DNA from: Acidobacteriota bacterium
Lineage (GTDB): Bacteria; Acidobacteriota; Terriglobia; Bryobacterales; Bryobacteraceae
Length of the DNA stretch: 64,000 nt
NCBI GenBank assembly: GCA_016213775.1
Contig: JACQZR010000202.1
Location: 1-64,000, forward strand
Direction of reading: 5' to 3'
The position numbers and the translations under genes are program-made. Positions within the stretch are counted from its first letter, which is position 1. Each line of letters opens with the position of its first letter. This document shows positions 60,273 through 64,000 of the stretch, in pieces. The notes under the pieces were generated by a model. It saw only the letters and a list, made by a program, of their open reading frames with translations, did not search any database and was not told the DNA's origin.

Positions 60273-62936
60273 ATGGACTCGCGGATCGCCCATTATCAGA
60301 TCGTTTCCAAGATTGGCGAAGGCGGCATGGGCGCCGTGTATCGCGCCACCGATACCAAGCTGAATCGCGACGTGGCGATCAAGGTTCTGCCGGATTCTTT
60401 CGCATCCGACCCCGACCGCCTCGCGCGATTCACACGTGAGGCGCAGGTGCTGGCGTCGTTGAACCATCCCAATATCGCGACCATCTTTGGCATCGAAGAG
60501 CGCGCCATCGTGATGGAACTGATCGAAGGTCCGACGCTCGCCGATCGCATGGGACACGGGGCCGTGCCGTTGGAAGAAGCGTTGGCCATCGCGCGGCAGA
60601 TTGCCGAGGCGTTGGAAGCCGCGCATGAGAAGAACGTTGTTCATCGAGATCTGAAGCCGGCTAATGTCAAAGTGACTCCCGAGGGGATCGTGAAAGTGCT
60701 GGATTTCGGATTGGCGAAGTTGACCGATCCGAGGGAGGCTTCGGAGAATCCACAGTCCGCACCCACGGTGGTGCGTGGACATTCGCCCACTATCGCGGGA
60801 ATGATCATGGGGACGGCGGAGTATATGAGTCCGGAACAGGCGGCGGGCAAGCCAGTGGACAAGCGCACCGATATCTGGGCTTTCGGGGTGATGCTGTGGG
60901 AAATGCTCTCCGGCCGTGGTCTGTTCCGAGGCGAGAGCGTTTCGCATACGCTCGCCGATGTGCTGCGGGCGCCCATCGATTTCCAGGAGCTTCCCAAGGA
61001 AACGCCGCCCGCCATTCGCGATCTAATCAAGCGCTGCCTGGACCGGGATCTGAAACGCCGTTTGCGGGACGTCGGCGAGGCACGAATTGCGATCGGGAAT
61101 GCGGGCAGACCGGACCAGACTCCAGATTCTCCGCGGGCGTCGCGCACCGATTGGCTGGCGTGGGGCATGGCTGGTCTGATGGCTATTGCCGCCGCGAGTG
61201 CGTGGCTTGTTCCCTTCCGCGCAACGCCTGTGACTAGCGACGTAATCCGGTTCTCGATTCCGCCTCCGGAAGGGGCGCAGTTTCGGAGCTGGGCGGAGGT
61301 GTCTCCAGACGGGAAGTACCTGGTTTACAGCACGTTCGCCGGCGAGCGGTCGACCATCTGGGTGCGTCCACTGAACTCGCATCAGGCTAGGCCACTCGTT
61401 CAAGAGCAAGGTAGGATTAGCTATCCGTTCTGGTCGCCGGACAGCCGATGGATTGCTTATGTGACGATGGCAAAGTTCAAGAAAGTGGAGGTGGCGTCCG
61501 CCTCGCCGTCGGCGCTCACCATCGTCGATTTATTGAATGATGACCGTAGTTACCGTGGCGGGACTTGGAATCGCGATGGTGTGTTATTATTCGCGCCAAC
61601 CCCCTTTTCCGGAGTCTTCAGGATAAATGCCGCCGGTGGAACTCGATCACCTGTCACCACCATCGACGAGCGGCTGGAGAACGGCCACACTTTTCCGAGT
61701 TTCCTGCCGGACGGGAACCATTTCCTCTATTACGTGATGTCGGCCGACCAGGGACGATCCGGTGTCTATGTCGGAGACCTGCGGAGCGGCAGCGCCGCCA
61801 GGAGAATTCTGGACTCCGATTCCCATGCGATTTTTGTTCCACGCTCCCCAGGTAGTTCCTCGGGACACTTACTGTACTCAAAAGAGAACTCCTTGCGCGC
61901 TGTGTCCTTCGATGCCAAGCGACTGCAACTGTCTGGGGAACCAACCGTGTTAGGGAACGGTGTTGGGCAGAACAACACGCATGGCGCATTCTCAGCGTCC
62001 GCGAACGGGGTTCTCGGCTACTGGGCGGGGGATGCGTTTCAGCCTCTTGATTTGAATTGGTACCGTCGCGACGGAAAGTTGGAGGGGCCAGCCTCTGCCA
62101 CGGCTACCATTCCTACCGGCCTGCTCACTGGCTTCAGTCTCTCGCCTGACAACCGGCAACTTTCAATCTCGATCTCATCGCCCGCCCAACGCAATCGCGT
62201 CTGGTTGATGGGTCTAATCCAAGGCGGATTCAGACCGGTGAGCCCGGAGAAGGTTCGGGGGCTTGGGCCCATCTGGTCTCCGGATTCGAGGCGGCTCGCC
62301 TTTGGTTACTCCGAGCGAGGAGTTTTGAACGTGGTGATTCAGCATTTGGACCAACCCTTCCTGCCGGAGCCGGTTGTGTCGGCCGCATCCAACACGTGGC
62401 CGAGAGACTGGTCGCAGGATGGGAACTTGCTGGTTTATGAGATCGACCCTGCCGGCCGCAGGGCGTTGTGGGGGATGTCGCTTTCAAACAAGAAGGCCCA
62501 TGAATGGGTCAAGGGAACTCAGGGACAGGTCGCTCCGGGCGCGGCCAATCCCTGGTGGATGGCCTACACATCCGACGAGTCCGGTGGAAACGAGATTTTT
62601 CTCGAGAGTTTCACTTTGGAGGGCCGCCGGGCTGGCCGTGCGCGGATCTCCGTCAACGGGGGATCCGATCCCCGGTGGCGCGCCGATGGCCGGGAGTTGT
62701 ACTACATCTCCTCCGATGGGAAGTTGACGGCAGTGAGTGTCGGGCCCGGGTTCATTCCTACTACTCCGAAGGAGATGTTCGCCATGCCAGGTTTGCCCGC
62801 TGGCTCCATATTTCGCTCGCACCGCTACGCCGTCACCCGTGATGCGCAGCGTTTCCTGATTGCCACGTATGCGCAAGGCAAACAGACGGAGCCATTGTCA
62901 GTGGTGGTGAACTGGCAGCAGGAATTACCGCACTAG
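60273..62936 (+). CDS. Receptor-like Ser/Thr protein kinase with PD40 propeller
   Basis: An 887-residue protein. The PknB-type kinase domain (about 8-272) has glycine loop GEGGMGAVY, K37 (VAIKVL), HRDLKPANV, DFGLAK and the MSPEQAAGK activation-loop text. One transmembrane helix follows (about 291-313, WLAWGMAGLMAIAAASAWLV), then a periplasmic PD40/TolB-type propeller (SPDGKYLVYSTF, SPDSRWIAYVTM, SPDSRRLAFGYS). The plan is common in Solibacter-like genomes. The PD40 repeats resemble those of the three propellers at 41-54 kb. Confidence 0.93.
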   Translation: MDSRIAHYQIVSKIGEGGMGAVYRATDTKLNRDVAIKVLPDSFASDPDRLARFTREAQVLASLNHPNIATIFGIEERAIVMELIEGPTLADRMGHGAVPLEEALAIARQIAEALEAAHEKNVVHRDLKPANVKVTPEGIVKVLDFGLAKLTDPREASENPQSAPTVVRGHSPTIAGMIMGTAEYMSPEQAAGKPVDKRTDIWAFGVMLWEMLSGRGLFRGESVSHTLADVLRAPIDFQELPKETPPAIRDLIKRCLDRDLKRRLRDVGEARIAIGNAGRPDQTPDSPRASRTDWLAWGMAGLMAIAAASAWLVPFRATPVTSDVIRFSIPPPEGAQFRSWAEVSPDGKYLVYSTFAGERSTIWVRPLNSHQARPLVQEQGRISYPFWSPDSRWIAYVTMAKFKKVEVASASPSALTIVDLLNDDRSYRGGTWNRDGVLLFAPTPFSGVFRINAAGGTRSPVTTIDERLENGHTFPSFLPDGNHFLYYVMSADQGRSGVYVGDLRSGSAARRILDSDSHAIFVPRSPGSSSGHLLYSKENSLRAVSFDAKRLQLSGEPTVLGNGVGQNNTHGAFSASANGVLGYWAGDAFQPLDLNWYRRDGKLEGPASATATIPTGLLTGFSLSPDNRQLSISISSPAQRNRVWLMGLIQGGFRPVSPEKVRGLGPIWSPDSRRLAFGYSERGVLNVVIQHLDQPFLPEPVVSAASNTWPRDWSQDGNLLVYEIDPAGRRALWGMSLSNKKAHEWVKGTQGQVAPGAANPWWMAYTSDESGGNEIFLESFTLEGRRAGRARISVNGGSDPRWRADGRELYYISSDGKLTAVSVGPGFIPTTPKEMFAMPGLPAGSIFRSHRYAVTRDAQRFLIATYAQGKQTEPLSVVVNWQQELPH

Positions 62937-63125
62937 CCGGTTACGGCGCCGCCCCCAAGCACTGTCGTTGCCAGGTTGCGCAGCCGTGAGGTCCATCCGC
63001 CAAAGGTCGCAATTCGCGACCTTAGAAAAGGGACGTGGACAGCATACTTTCGTGTGCGCCCATGACGTCTCCGCCCAAGTCGAGAAAGTTGGAACACGGC
63101 CATGTCGACAAGAGAGGCTGTGGTT
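62937..63125. other. Intergenic stretch, no supported gene
   Basis: Frames on both strands are open for about 100 codons here, as is common in GC-rich DNA, but none shows a domain, and minus-strand frames appear to switch. It is likely decayed sequence. Confidence 0.3.
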
Positions 63126-63356
63126 TCAGCAAAGTGTTGCCGTCGCAATAGAGGACATTTGGGAGGCAGAGCCTGAGTGCCGGTCCTGGGCTTGGTCAGC
63201 GCTGCATTTTGGCGAAATAGGTGCCGGCGAGATCGGGCTGGTGTTCGACGGCCTAACGCCAGACTTCGCGGGGCTGTAGATAACATTCGCGCACAACGGC
63301 GTAGAGGAGATGACCGCGAGAACCGAGAGACAGAGGGGTCGAATCGTGTATGTCAT
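63126..63356 (-). CDS. Possible small secreted protein or decayed gene
   Basis: From ATG 63356 the product starts with a signal-peptide-like MTYTIRPLCLSVLAVISS and AAAGGA lies upstream, but the remainder (52 residues, S/P/A-rich) shows no fold, and protein-like text then appears in another frame (SNFLDLGGDVMGAHES). I suspect a frameshifted exported protein gene; evidence is weak. Confidence 0.3.
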   Translation of the reverse strand: MTYTIRPLCLSVLAVISSTPLCANVIYSPAKSGVRPSNTSPISPAPISPKCSADQAQDRHSGSASQMSSIATATLC

Positions 63357-63371
63357 AACGGGTCCTTTGCG

Positions 63372-63890
63372 CTAGAAGTGAACGCTCATCACCGCGTTCC
63401 GCACTAATGCGGAATTACCGCCGGGTACTGACGAGCAGCAGCCGGCGAAGCGAATTCGCACCGTATGCTGCCCCGGGCCGACCACAGCAACGAACGTGTA
63501 GGACAGCATTCTCGACAGATTGAAATTGCTTTCCTCGGGGTCCCAAACCACTGGTGTGGCCGGCGCCGGGGTCAAATAGGGGAATTGCGCGTGACCCGAC
63601 ATGGGCACATTGTCGATGGACGCCTGAAAGAGAATGTGGTTATCCTGGGGGTCCGCCTGGGCGCTGAAGTGGACCACGACGCAGGTGCTGCCGGTGGATC
63701 TGAACTCTGTTTGCAGCAGGGGTGTGGGGTCAAGCTGTCCAAATGGGATATTGGCGAAGTCCACCGTAGACCACTGTGGGCTGTTCCGGGCCACGGCCTT
63801 GACGCGCACATTCACACCCTCGCATTCCGTAGGTTGCGCCAACCCGAGGGCCGGCAGAATCAACATCACGATCGTCATACGCTTGGTCAT
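63372..63890 (-). CDS. Secreted hypothetical protein
   Basis: A 172-residue exported protein (MTKRMTIVMLILPALGLAQP signal, GGAGGATTAG upstream). Mature part: beta-rich, with CEGVNVRVKAVARN, FRSTGSTCVVVHFSAQADPQD and VGPGQHTVRIRFAGCCSS, and four Cys that could form disulphides. The C-terminal NAVMSVHF resembles the GVMTVSLK end of the next gene, so the two are likely paralogues. No function known. Confidence 0.65.
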   Translation of the reverse strand: MTKRMTIVMLILPALGLAQPTECEGVNVRVKAVARNSPQWSTVDFANIPFGQLDPTPLLQTEFRSTGSTCVVVHFSAQADPQDNHILFQASIDNVPMSGHAQFPYLTPAPATPVVWDPEESNFNLSRMLSYTFVAVVGPGQHTVRIRFAGCCSSVPGGNSALVRNAVMSVHF

Positions 63891-63912
63891 TTTCTAATCC
63901 TCCTTTTCTCTA

Positions 63913-64000
63913 CTACTTCAACGAAACGGTCATTACTCCCGAGAGAAACGCACCGCGCGCCTGGAAAAAAGCGAAGTTTGTGTCCGTGTTCCCGCCGATA
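63913..64000 (-). CDS. Partial secreted-protein gene, C-terminus only (cut by window end)
   Basis: Reading from the window edge on the minus strand, one frame gives 28 residues, GGNTDTNFAFFQARGAFLSG followed by VMTVSLK, to TAG at 63915-63913. It ends 22 bases before the start of the neighbouring secreted gene and has the same sort of C-terminus (VMSVHF), so it is probably a tandem paralogue. The rest is outside the window. Confidence 0.4.
   Translation of the reverse strand, partial: IGGNTDTNFAFFQARGAFLSGVMTVSLK

Noticed and set aside
1-64000. CRISPR arrays, tRNA or rRNA genes, complete insertion sequences
   Set aside because: I looked for regularly spaced repeats, tRNA T-loop/CCA patterns and transposase DDE or HUH motifs and found none that hold up; the 11-bp repeats at promoters are too short and phased to be CRISPR.

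Overview
The window is GC-rich, densely coding bacterial DNA, most likely from an Acidobacteriota member of the Solibacter/Bryobacter group. This rests on family content: a TIGR03435 protein (34.4 kb), the DUF1592/DUF1552 secreted pair (5.7-8.9 kb), several long PD40 (TolB-like) propeller proteins, one fused to a Ser/Thr kinase, FtsX/MacB permeases and a GxxExxY protein. There is no rRNA, tRNA, CRISPR array or intact insertion sequence that I can see. The taxonomy is an inference.

Layout. 0-2 kb: a PemK/MazF toxin-antitoxin pair and a SIR2-like protein. 2.2-5.6 kb: alcohol dehydrogenase, small secreted protein, flotillin and a carbonic-anhydrase-like protein without the usual catalytic dyad. 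5.7-9.4 kb: DUF1592 haem protein, DUF1552 protein and a small secreted protein. 9.7-11.7 kb: a divergent pair made of a nucleoside-2-deoxyribosyltransferase-like protein and a GNAT-like protein whose frame is cut by an amber codon. 11.9-14.2 kb: DUF2252 protein and a two-subunit chromate transporter. 14.2-16.5 kb: a secreted protein with a Gly/Phe/Cys tail, a WD40 scrap and a GxxExxY gene flanked by repeats. 16.5-26 kb: AAA ATPase, HDOD protein, an operon of three membrane-fusion adaptors plus one MacB-type permease, and an ABC-F ATPase. 26-38.9 kb: housekeeping and miscellaneous genes (broken kinase, PQQ-like propeller, chemoreceptor with a c-type haem motif, LolC/E permease, lysS, nitroreductase, LRR protein, a decayed outer-membrane barrel, bifunctional nuclease, miaB, Uma2 nuclease).

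The centrepiece is 38.95-54.8 kb. It holds three consecutive modules, each with a membrane histidine kinase that has a TPR-like extracytoplasmic region, an OmpR-type response regulator, and a secreted TPR + PD40 propeller protein. Modules 2 and 3 each end in a di-haem cytochrome c peroxidase. In front of each kinase and each propeller gene I find direct repeats of a TCCTKAC-like heptamer with 11-bp period, at about 40 and 29 bases before a -10-like hexamer. The same repeats occur before the Gly/Phe/Cys-tail gene (15.3 kb) and, without a clear -10, before an amidase-like gene (55.2 kb). My reading is a self-regulated set of envelope sensing modules sharing one operator type. The three kinases appear to be transcribed with almost no leader.

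The right end carries a sigma-54 activator divergent from a tandem universal stress protein, with a candidate sigma-54 promoter between them, an AbiE type IV toxin-antitoxin operon, a receptor-like Ser/Thr kinase with a PD40 propeller, and small secreted proteins, the last cut by the window edge.
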